Shown: piece after piece, positions 32,955 through 41,800 of the stretch
How positions within the stretch are numbered: position 1 is the stretch's first letter
How the letters are laid out: each line of letters opens with the position of its first letter
Assembly: GCA_046330075.1 (NCBI GenBank)
Contig: JAXLTL010000002.1
Location: forward strand, 248,001-312,000
Length of the DNA stretch: 64,000 bases
Source: JAJTFW01 sp046330075
Lineage (GTDB): Bacteria; Bacteroidota; Bacteroidia; AKYH767-A; OLB10
Direction: 5' to 3'
Translations under genes and position numbers: made by a program
Notes under the pieces: model-generated
The model's input: the letters and a program-made list of their open reading frames with translations, nothing else
What the model was told of the DNA's origin: nothing
Databases searched by the model: none

Positions 32955-35900
32955 ATGAGTTTGAAAAAAATACTCAGCTTATTTATTTTATGCGTACTGT
33001 CTGTCACCACCAGCCATGCGTTAACGTACTACTCCAGGGCTACAGGTAACTGGAATGCTGCTACCACCTGGTCAACCGCAGGATGTGGAGGAGCAGCTGC
33101 GGCCTCTACACCCACAACAAATGACATCGTTTATATCTGTAATAGTCACACGGTATCAGTAACAGCAAATGTTACTGTGAACAGTGTAACGATTCAAAGC
33201 GGTGGAACACTTCAAACGGGAACCACTGGTGGAGGCGCTAACAGAACTGTGACCATCAACGGAAATTTTGTTATTCTGAATGGCGGGACCTACATCCACA
33301 ATAACAATCAGGTTGCTGCTACTACTATTTTTAACGGAACTGAAAACTTTGAACCCACATCTACCTTCAGAGTAGATGCCTGGTCAGGAACAGGAGCCAG
33401 TCTCGTAACCGGGTGTACATCAAATTTTGGTCACGTTACCCTTAACTGGAACCCCGGACTTTTCTACTGGAACAATAACGGTTTGGGATATACGCGAACC
33501 ATTGCCGGTACGTTTACCGTCAATACCAACTGTGCTACGTATCTGGATAATTCCGCCGGAAACAAAACCTTCTCCATCAATCAGCTCACCCTGAACAACA
33601 GTTTTCTGCGATTCAAGCAGCTAAATGACGGCGCAATCACCGTAAATATTCCTGGTGGAATCATTATCAACGGCGCTTCCAGCTGGTTGTATGGTGTATA
33701 TGCCACCAATTCCGATATCACTTTCAATGTATCTACGATCACCCAGAATAACGGTTCATTTTACGGTATCTATAACGGTGATGGAGATGTGACATTCAAT
33801 GTATCGTCTGTCTGGATTCAGCAGGCTGGTGATTTCCGGGGTATTTACAATACCACTACACTTACAGCCGGTATTCCCGCAGTGAATGTAAATTCTCTCA
33901 TGTATCTGGGAGGAACCCATATTGTGAATTATAGTTGTAATCCGGCTGCACAAACACTGAATTATAACTGTAACGGAACCCTGAGTATTTCATTTAGTTC
34001 GGCGACCGGATTGTTTGCTTTTAACCGGCTTGCGTTGCTTGGTGTAACTGCTCCGGGCAATTCACTCAATTTGCATGTAGGCGGGAGCTTTAATATATCA
34101 GGATCGGCAACCGGAGAGTTTAACGCTAACAACGGTACCGGCAATGAAGTGATCGATATCGATGGTTCTGTGTCGATCACGAACGGTAATAATTACTTCA
34201 ATGTTATTCCGAATAGTGCGATCAACGGGCATAGCGTAGTACTAACAATTGGTGGCGGATTTTCTGTTTCCGGCGGGACTTCTGTATTATCTTCTGAAAC
34301 CGGTAGCTTATCTGCACAGATTACGGGCAACTTTCAGCAATCCGGTGGTACCCTCTCGCTTAAATCTGCCACGGGTCGTGCCAGTATGTTGATCAACGGA
34401 ACATCCAGTGTTTCGGGTGGTACCTTGTATTTCCAGCAGAGTAGTACTGTGGCATCTTCAGATAGTATCGATATTACTTCAAACGGAAATTTCATACAGT
34501 CGGGTGGGGTAATCAACTTCAGCAATAATGCTGCTGCCACCGGTAAAAGTGTGTGGTTCATGAAAGGAGCCTCGTATACACTTTCAGGAAATGGTGGAAT
34601 GACCAGAGCCGGTTCAGGTACAGCTGCCAATTTCGGTTACGTGATCTTTTCCCGTGCAGGTGTGATCACTGCGTCCAGAATGGGTTCTCATCTTATTCAA
34701 CAGGTGAAGCAGGTGGTGGAGTCAGGCTGTACACTCGATGTATTTACAGGTGGACTACAGGTGGCTGCACATAACAACATGATGCTGGATATGCTTACGG
34801 TAAAAGGCGGCGGAGTCATCAATGCAAATACGCAAACCATTTTTTCATCAGCACAATTTACCAATTCAGGTATAACCGTAGAAGCGAACGGAAGATTCCG
34901 CCTGTCGAATATATCAGGATTTTATAACGGATCAACCGGAGCTTCACTGAGTAATGCCGGAAACATGGATTACTTTCTTGATTCGTTGAGTGTGGTTGAA
35001 TATTGTGGATCCACTCCGATGATATTGACCGGAATCAATGTTGGAACTGCAGTGGCGAACCGTCATAAGTATGGAATTCTCGAAATTAATCATACCGGAT
35101 CAGGAGCTGGTTTTAGCGTGGTACCGACCAATGTACCGTCGGCTGTTAATGCAGTGTATGTGCGTCATCAGCTATTGCTCACATCCGGAATTCTGAATCT
35201 GAGCGGAACCTCTGCATCAACTTCTTTCGGGGGGCGCACAATTAATATAGAGCGTGCAGATCCTGCAGCAATCACCAGCACCGGTGGTGTCTTGATTTCA
35301 GATACCAAGGATCACTCAGCAATGGTGAAATGGAATATCTCCAATACGGTGGGTACATATACCTTGCCCTTCAGGACTCATCTGAACAATCCGGTATCGC
35401 TGACTTATACCTTGGTATCCGGAGATGCAGGAACAGTTGGTTTTTCAACATATCCTACTGATGTTGATGTAATGCCATGGCCACCTGCTGTCACCAATCT
35501 GAATAGTTACATCGGACTATCTCCTGATAACCGCACCGCAACGGTAAAGCGCTTCTGGAAAGTGCAAACGACCGGTTCACCGGTTGCCAATCTTTCTTTC
35601 GAATACCAATCAACCGAGTTACCGGCCATGCCGTACTCCAATGCCATGCAGATGCGGGCTCAGCATTATGATTTCTCCACCAACCGCTGGCAACCGGCAT
35701 TACCGGCGCAGACAGCCGGCTCCTATTATGTATCGGTACCAGGCGTTAACACCCAATCGGATTGGGCGATTGCAAATTATAATTCACCCTTGCCTGTAAC
35801 CTGGCTCAAAATAGAGGCCATAAAAGAAGGTGAAAAAGTGAAAGTGAAATGGATTACCGCATACGAAAAGAACAATGAACATTTTGAAGTGGAGCGAAGC

Positions 35901-36320
35901 TCTGACCGTATGGAAACAAAAGTGATCGGTATGTTGCCGGGTTTTGGTAATACACAGTTGCCACAGTCTTATTCGCTTTATGATGATTCTCCACTTGTCG
36001 GGGAAAATTATTACCGGATAAAGCAGGTTGATTTTAATGGCAGCAGTTCTTATTCTTCATGGGTCTCTGTTAACTTTAATCAGGTGATGTGGCAGAGCGG
36101 AATCTGGCCGAATCCGACGGAAGGAGCTGTTCAGATAAACGGAGTTTCAGAGGGAAATCAGGTGAAAATATTTGATGCTGCCGGACGATTGCTGATCGAT
36201 CGTGAAGCGGAACATGAAACTTTACAGCTTGACCTTGGCCGACTGGAGCCGGGTGTTTATACGGTCAATGTATATGCCGGTGGAAAATTGAATAAATCAG
36301 AAAAACTGATAAAGAAATAA
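32955..36320 (+). CDS. Giant secreted beta-repeat protein, paralog 3
   Basis: An 1121-aa protein with signal peptide MSLKKILSLFILCVLSVTTSHA and the same domain order as the two upstream copies (YYSRATGNWNAATTWSTAGCG opening, long Gly/Thr/Asn-rich beta-repeats with GGTLQTG and FNVSTITQNNGSF units, SPDNRTATVKRFWKVQ block). Its C-terminus differs: a fibronectin-like EVERSSD...NYYRIKQVDFNGSSSYS segment and a fully canonical T9SS type A sorting domain (WPNPTEGAVQINGV...VKIFDAAGRLL...PGVYTVNVYAGGKLNKSEKLIKK). Intact and probably functional as a surface protein. Less similar to copies 1 and 2 than those are to each other, so it likely diverged earlier. Confidence 0.82.
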   Translation: MSLKKILSLFILCVLSVTTSHALTYYSRATGNWNAATTWSTAGCGGAAAASTPTTNDIVYICNSHTVSVTANVTVNSVTIQSGGTLQTGTTGGGANRTVTINGNFVILNGGTYIHNNNQVAATTIFNGTENFEPTSTFRVDAWSGTGASLVTGCTSNFGHVTLNWNPGLFYWNNNGLGYTRTIAGTFTVNTNCATYLDNSAGNKTFSINQLTLNNSFLRFKQLNDGAITVNIPGGIIINGASSWLYGVYATNSDITFNVSTITQNNGSFYGIYNGDGDVTFNVSSVWIQQAGDFRGIYNTTTLTAGIPAVNVNSLMYLGGTHIVNYSCNPAAQTLNYNCNGTLSISFSSATGLFAFNRLALLGVTAPGNSLNLHVGGSFNISGSATGEFNANNGTGNEVIDIDGSVSITNGNNYFNVIPNSAINGHSVVLTIGGGFSVSGGTSVLSSETGSLSAQITGNFQQSGGTLSLKSATGRASMLINGTSSVSGGTLYFQQSSTVASSDSIDITSNGNFIQSGGVINFSNNAAATGKSVWFMKGASYTLSGNGGMTRAGSGTAANFGYVIFSRAGVITASRMGSHLIQQVKQVVESGCTLDVFTGGLQVAAHNNMMLDMLTVKGGGVINANTQTIFSSAQFTNSGITVEANGRFRLSNISGFYNGSTGASLSNAGNMDYFLDSLSVVEYCGSTPMILTGINVGTAVANRHKYGILEINHTGSGAGFSVVPTNVPSAVNAVYVRHQLLLTSGILNLSGTSASTSFGGRTINIERADPAAITSTGGVLISDTKDHSAMVKWNISNTVGTYTLPFRTHLNNPVSLTYTLVSGDAGTVGFSTYPTDVDVMPWPPAVTNLNSYIGLSPDNRTATVKRFWKVQTTGSPVANLSFEYQSTELPAMPYSNAMQMRAQHYDFSTNRWQPALPAQTAGSYYVSVPGVNTQSDWAIANYNSPLPVTWLKIEAIKEGEKVKVKWITAYEKNNEHFEVERSSDRMETKVIGMLPGFGNTQLPQSYSLYDDSPLVGENYYRIKQVDFNGSSSYSSWVSVNFNQVMWQSGIWPNPTEGAVQINGVSEGNQVKIFDAAGRLLIDREAEHETLQLDLGRLEPGVYTVNVYAGGKLNKSEKLIKK

Positions 36321-36344
36321 AGTTGTGTTCTTGTGTTTGATTCA

Positions 36345-36380
36345 GAAAGGGGGTTTGTGGTGAACCCCCTTTCATCTTTT
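36345..36380 (+). terminator. Terminator after paralog 3
   Basis: An 11-bp stem GAAAGGGGGTT/AACCCCCTTTC with a TTTT end, between convergent genes; it can serve both strands. Confidence 0.75.
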
Positions 36381-37338
36381 AATGGGCGAGTGGTCTTTTC
36401 TTCACCATGCCGCCTTTCGTATCCTTAATACTGGTCATCACCACAAAGGCATTGCTGTCGATTTTATCAATCTCTGTGCTGAGCTTGCTGATTTCAAGTC
36501 GTGTAATGACCGTATAGATGATGTCCATTTCTTCTCTGTGACCGTGAGTGCCAAAGCCGCGTTTGCCTTTGTAAACCGTAACTCCTCTGCCCAGTTGAGT
36601 TGTAATCATAACCCGCATTTCTTCGCTGTGCGGACTGATAATCGTGATGCCGGTATATTCTTCTATTCCTTCAATAATGAAATCCACGGTTTTCGATGCT
36701 GCGAGATAAGTAATCATCGAATACATCGCCGTTTCCACCGACAGGAACCAGGCTGCCGTACCGAAAATAATAATGTTCAGTAACGTGATGATGTCACCCA
36801 CAGTCGTGCGCAGTTTGCGGCTGAGATAGAGTGCCAGTACTTCTGTGCCGTCAATTACGCCTCCGCCTCTCACCGCCAAACCAATTCCGGCGCCCAGAAA
36901 GAATCCGCCAAATACTGCAACCAGAATTTTTTCATGCGTTACTTCCGGAAAATGTACTGCCGACATCACCAGGGCAAGCGTGGCGATTGCTGATGCTGTT
37001 TTGATCGCGAATTGTTTGCCGATTACTTTGTATCCCAGTAGTACGAACGGCGTATTTACGAGCAGAATGGTCAACGCGAAGTTCGTTTTTGCAATTTCAG
37101 TAATGAGAAGCGCAATACCTGTGGCTCCTCCGTCAATAAACAGGTTTGGCAAAAGGAAGCTCTTGAGCGCGAAAGCTGCGGAAAAGATCCCCAGCGTGAT
37201 TAAAAGTATATCCTTGATCATCGATACAGCCTCTATTCTGAACCGACGTATTGATTTTGCCAGTGAATACCTGGTGCCATTGGCCCGTTGCTGTTTCTCC
37301 AGACGGCGACGGAAGAATTGATAGACGAAATGGTTCAT
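36379..37338 (-). CDS. YitT-family membrane protein
   Basis: A 319-aa inner-membrane protein. After a basic cytoplasmic N-terminus (~40 residues) there are five or six hydrophobic segments (LLITLGIFSAAFALKSFLL, GGATGIALLI, FALTILLVNTPFVLLGY, ILVAVFGGFFLGAGIGLAV, IITLLNIIIFGTAAWFL), the YitT membrane domain, then a soluble C-terminal DUF2179 domain (VMITTQLGRGVTVYKGKRGFG...). The family is widespread and poorly characterised; transport roles have been proposed. A shorter start at Met40 is possible. It is flanked by terminators on both sides and thus monocistronic. Confidence 0.88.
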   Translation of the reverse strand: MNHFVYQFFRRRLEKQQRANGTRYSLAKSIRRFRIEAVSMIKDILLITLGIFSAAFALKSFLLPNLFIDGGATGIALLITEIAKTNFALTILLVNTPFVLLGYKVIGKQFAIKTASAIATLALVMSAVHFPEVTHEKILVAVFGGFFLGAGIGLAVRGGGVIDGTEVLALYLSRKLRTTVGDIITLLNIIIFGTAAWFLSVETAMYSMITYLAASKTVDFIIEGIEEYTGITIISPHSEEMRVMITTQLGRGVTVYKGKRGFGTHGHREEMDIIYTVITRLEISKLSTEIDKIDSNAFVVMTSIKDTKGGMVKKRPLAH

Positions 37339-37402
37339 GATGTTTCGTTTTAAAGGTGAACAATCCTAAAAATAGTCAATGGAGCATGAATTCTAAAAAA
37401 AG

Positions 37403-37434
37403 AAAAAGCCATTGCTTGTTAGCAATGGCTTTTT
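37403..37434. terminator. Strong terminator downstream of a T9SS cargo gene
   Basis: A 14-bp stem AAAAAGCCATTGCT/AGCAATGGCTTTTT with a 4-base TGTT loop; runs of A and T on both sides allow use in both directions. Confidence 0.85.
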
Positions 37435-37453
37435 ATAGCTGGTTTTAACCCGA

Positions 37454-38698
37454 TTATGGTTTGATAACTCTCTTGCTTTCTGTAGTGCCGTCGTGTGTCA
37501 CAGCTACAAAGTAAATGCCGCTGTTGTATGCAGCCATTGGTATTTCCGTTTGTGTCAACTCCTGTTCACTTTGAAGAGTTGTGGAATAAATTACCCTTCC
37601 GGTAATGTCAATGAGCTGAAGAGTTGCTGTGCTGCCTTCATTAGAGGTAAAACTGATATGCAGCGTTTCTTGTGCCGGATTTGGCCAGAGTGCTAACGAT
37701 GAAAGTACTTCTTCATCACCGAGTCGTGGCGCAGCGCCTGCCAGCCACAAAGTCGCGTTTGTAATAATGCGGGCATGATTTCCGCTGACTTCCGCCGACC
37801 AGCCATTGTACAACTGGTCACCGCTATCGCCTGTGCCATCGTCGATGGGAGAACTGTCGCCGATAGCTGCAATGCGGCCTGATCCGTATTTCGATTGAGC
37901 GAACATCACATTCGTTGTTCCGGTAGTGGAAGCACCGGTTTTATATACCAGTCCCAATGCATTGCTGTTAGCCGTTTTATTTAATGTCATGCTGGTGCCG
38001 GAACTGAATTTCATTTGCGTCACGTTCCCTGCTGCTCCGTGTAAAATAGAGTTGGTTGCAAGATTGGCAACATTGGATGTGGTTTGAGAAAAGGTCACAA
38101 GATCGAATGTTATTCCAAAAGGATTAGTGACAGTTCCGTTGCTGTTCATGAGATCATTCCAGATAGCAGGAGAGTCCCAGCCATCGTTGTTCCGGTCTGA
38201 AGCGGTGTGGTCAGCTACCATAAACAAACCGCCTCCGTTTTGAACGAATTGCAGTATTGCTGTTTTCTCAGCCGCCGTAAAGCGAATGTTCGGCTCTACA
38301 CAAACGTAAATCTTATAGTTGGAGAGATCCTGTGCATTGGTCGTGTTTCCATAGGTGATGCTTCCATTGTAAGGTAAGGTTTCAACAGCATAACCACGCT
38401 TCACCATGGCAATCGCCCAGGCTGATAATGCCCCTTTCCAATAGGTCTCACTGGTGGAAGATGTAACACCTGACTGTGCAGGAGTCGGGTATCGTTGGGG
38501 ATTCGCTTCTGTCCCTTTGCCGGTTTGCATGACACCACCGGTGCCGGTACCAATGTTAAACAGATCTGCGTCAATAACCCAGTCAGCATTTCCTGCCATC
38601 TCCGCTTTGCGCGCGTCGAACAGAATTTTGTTGCCGGTTTGAGCCTGTGCTGTATATAAAAGCAGCGATGTAATCAGGATGGAGTAGAGTCTTCTCAT
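37454..38698 (-). CDS. T9SS-secreted protein with a glutamine-amidotransferase-like fold
   Basis: A 414-aa protein with signal peptide MRRLYSILITSLLLYTAQAQ. It begins KILFDARKAEMAGNADWVIDADLFNIGTG, the opening of a Bacteroidota family in which a Rossmann-like domain (LSNYKIYVCVEPNIRFTAAEKTAILQFVQNGGGLFMVADH) resembles DUF4350/GATase1-like proteins; no catalytic Cys triad is apparent, so an enzymatic role is doubtful. SKYGSGRIAAIGDSSPIDDGTGD closes the domain. Residues ~338-414 are a T9SS type A sorting domain (LWPNPAQETLHISF...YNSGIYFVAVTHDGTTESKRVIKP). Function unknown, surface-located. It has a good promoter and terminator of its own. Confidence 0.8.
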   Translation of the reverse strand: MRRLYSILITSLLLYTAQAQTGNKILFDARKAEMAGNADWVIDADLFNIGTGTGGVMQTGKGTEANPQRYPTPAQSGVTSSTSETYWKGALSAWAIAMVKRGYAVETLPYNGSITYGNTTNAQDLSNYKIYVCVEPNIRFTAAEKTAILQFVQNGGGLFMVADHTASDRNNDGWDSPAIWNDLMNSNGTVTNPFGITFDLVTFSQTTSNVANLATNSILHGAAGNVTQMKFSSGTSMTLNKTANSNALGLVYKTGASTTGTTNVMFAQSKYGSGRIAAIGDSSPIDDGTGDSGDQLYNGWSAEVSGNHARIITNATLWLAGAAPRLGDEEVLSSLALWPNPAQETLHISFTSNEGSTATLQLIDITGRVIYSTTLQSEQELTQTEIPMAAYNSGIYFVAVTHDGTTESKRVIKP

Positions 38699-38714
38699 AC
38701 GTCTTTCAGTTGAA

Positions 38715-38745
38715 CAAATCTATCTTTTTATCCAACAGTATACAA
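38715..38745 (-). promoter_or_regulatory. Promoter with -33 and -7 elements
   Basis: On the minus strand TTG (38743-38745), 20 bp, TAGATTTG (38715-38722): a complete Bacteroidota promoter 16 bp upstream of the T9SS cargo ATG at 38698. Confidence 0.6.
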
Positions 38746-38749
38746 TGAA

Positions 38750-38788
38750 ATCGCCCTCAAACTTCAACAGGTGGAGTTTGAGGGCGAT
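38750..38788 (-). terminator. Hairpin after the giant adhesin-like gene
   Basis: A perfect 14-bp stem ATCGCCCTCAAACT/AGTTTGAGGGCGAT with an 11-base loop, 16 bp past the stop; the T tract is short (TTTCATT). Confidence 0.65.
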
Positions 38789-38803
38789 GTGTATGGATCC
38801 AGC

Positions 38804-41800
38804 TTATCGGATCAGACTGAATGTTCCTGGGTATTCGAAGTATTTTCCTTTGATACTGACAATCTTGATCATATAAGAATATAATCCTTCGGGAGCAGGA
38901 TCGCCATTTGATAATAATCCATCCCAGGGTCGCAGGAAGGAATCCGTCTGATAGATCACTTGTCCCCACCTGTTGAAAACCTTCATGTCGAAAGAGGTTA
39001 AATTCATGTAAGGGACGCCATCGAAGAAGACATCGTTCTTTCCGTCATTGTTGGGTGTGAAGGCAGAAGGTACAAAGAAGGGAACGACTTCGAGTGTTGT
39101 TTCGAATTCATCTCTGCATTCGGCTTCGTTGAAAGCGTGCAGTTTGATTTTAACAGTACCTACCTGCTCAAATATGTGTTTCGGGTTTTCGTCTACTGAA
39201 GATTCTCCATCGCCAAAACTCCATTTATAATGCACCGCATTTTTTGATTTGTTACTGAAGCTGACTTCAGAGTTGAATACACTGACGATGCGCGCTGATT
39301 GCGAGTATTCCGCTTCGGGATAGGGAGGAATAACGAGAGAAACTGTCGCCGAACTGCTGTCGATACATCCGTAAGGTGAAGTAATGCGCAGTGCAGTATT
39401 ATAATCTCCCGGTGCCGGATATACGTGACTGGGTGAACGCTCGGCGGAGATACCTCCGTCACCAAACCGCCAGAGGAATTTTGATCCCGGATCAAGGGTG
39501 GAGGTGTTGTCAAATTTCACGCGTAATTCGTCGCAGGATATCTGGTGAACAGGATTGTAGGAAACATCAGGCTTTGCATGCCGGTCAACTACGGTGGTCG
39601 CAATTTTCGTACAGCCGAAACTGTTAGTCGCGGTCACCGCATATTGTCCGCCGCTTCCTGTCGTGATGGAAACCGTGCTTGCACCGGTTGACCATTGATA
39701 AGTAGCAGGGTCAGAAATTACCTGCAGCGTGGTTTGTTCGCCTTCGCAGATGCTGAGGTCGCCGGTAATACTGACTGCAGGACGCGGATGAACGGTTACA
39801 TCAAAGATTGCGCTTCCGGTGCATCCGTACGCGTCAGTGACAATTACTGTATAGGTGCCGGCGGTGGTTACCGGAAGCACTGTAGCATTGCTGCCGGGCG
39901 ACCAGCTGTAGGCGGTGAATACACCGGGTACATTCAGAATGGTGTTTTCTCCGTCGCAGATCTCATGGTCTCCCTGTATAGCCGGTGTAGGATTGTTGTG
40001 CACCTGTACTGCCGTGCTGCCTGTTCCGGTACAACCATGCTGGTCGGTTACAGTAACTGTATAGGTTCCTGTGGCGCTGACCTGCAGTGAGGATCCGGTT
40101 GAACCGTTGGACCAGGTGTAGGCAGTGAATGTTCCGGGATTCAATACAGATGAGGCTCCGTCGCAGATATCTACCTGTGCAGGTAAGATGACCTGTGGTA
40201 ATGAGAATTGTGTGACAGTATACGATGCTACTCCGGTACATCCGTTGTTGTCCGTTACGGTGACCTGGTAATTACCTCCACTGGAGATGGTGTTGGAAAC
40301 TGCGGTTGCACCGTTGCTCCAGATGTAGTTCTGATATCCCGGATTACAACTCAGCGTGACGCTGTTTCCGGTACAGAAACCATTGTTGCCGCTGATTACA
40401 GGTGCCGGCAATGTATTTACAGTCAGTTGCTGTGAAGTGGTGCCTGTACATCCGTTGGCATCCGTTACCGTTACGGTGTACATTCCGGCTGCCGTTGGTT
40501 GAATGGATGCACTGCTGGCTCCATTCGACCAGTTATAGGTATATCCGGTGCCTGATGATGCGTTGAGTTGTCCTGCGTTGCCTTGACAAACAATGAACGT
40601 ACCGGTGATCGCCGGCGTTGGATTGCTGTTAATGGTCACCTGTTGTGTTGCACTGTTGCTGCATCCATTGCCATCGGTAACGGTTACAGTGAAGCTTCCC
40701 GCCAAAGTTGGCTGAATGCCTGCTGCCGTTGAACCGTTCGACCAGCTATAACTGAGTCCGGCTGGCAACGCCTGTAAACTGGCTGCATTACCATCGCATA
40801 CTGCTGTTATTCCGGTGATCTGAGCATTCGGCAATGACCATTGAGTAACCGGGAATGAAGTGGTTCCGGTGCAACCGTTATTATCGGTAACGGTGACCTG
40901 ATAGCTTCCGCCGGCATTGATGGTGGTGCTGTTACCCGTGTTCCCATTGCTCCATTGGTAATTCTGATAACCGGTGTTGCAGGTAAGGGTTACGCTGTTT
41001 CCGGTACAGAAGCCTGTATTTCCGGTGATGGATGGAACAGGCAGTGCGTTGACGGTGAGCAACTGTGATGCAGTGCCACTGCAGCCGTTGGCATCGGTTA
41101 CTGTTACGGTGTAGGTTCCGGCAGTAGATGGTTGAATGGAAGCGGTGATCGCTCCGTTTGACCAGCTGTAATTGTAGCCGGGAGCTGTACTGGCATTGAG
41201 TTGTCCGGCTATGCCCTGACAAACAACAAAGTTTCCGGTGATGGCAGGGGCCGGGTTACTGTTAATGGTGACAAGTTGTGTGGCTGTGTTGCTGCATCCG
41301 TTTCCATCCGTTACTGTCACCGTGTAGTTTCCACCGGTAGCAGGCTGAATGGAAGATGCATTTGATCCGTTCGACCAGCTATAGCTGAGACCGGCAGGAG
41401 CAGCCTGCAGATTGGCGGCATTTCCACTGCATACCGCTGTTGTACCGGTAATCTGTGCAGCAGGAAGTGACCATTGCGTGATAGCGTAGGAGGCGGTGCC
41501 TGTACATCCGTTGGCGGCAGTAACTGTTACCGTATAGGCGCCACCGTTAGTGACATTGAGTGTGGAAGAAGAGGCGCCGCTGTTCCATTGGTAAGCAGCG
41601 TAGGCGGTGTTAAGGCTGAGTGTTGCAGCATTACCGGCACAGAATCCTGCCGGAGCACTGATCACCGGTGTTGTGAAGGGTAATACTGTAAATACAGCAG
41701 TGGTGGTTCCGGTACATCCGGAGGCATTCGTGACGGTTACAGTGTAGGTGCCGCTGGTGTTGACACTGGTGGTGGCTGTTGTGGCTCCGTTCGACCATTG

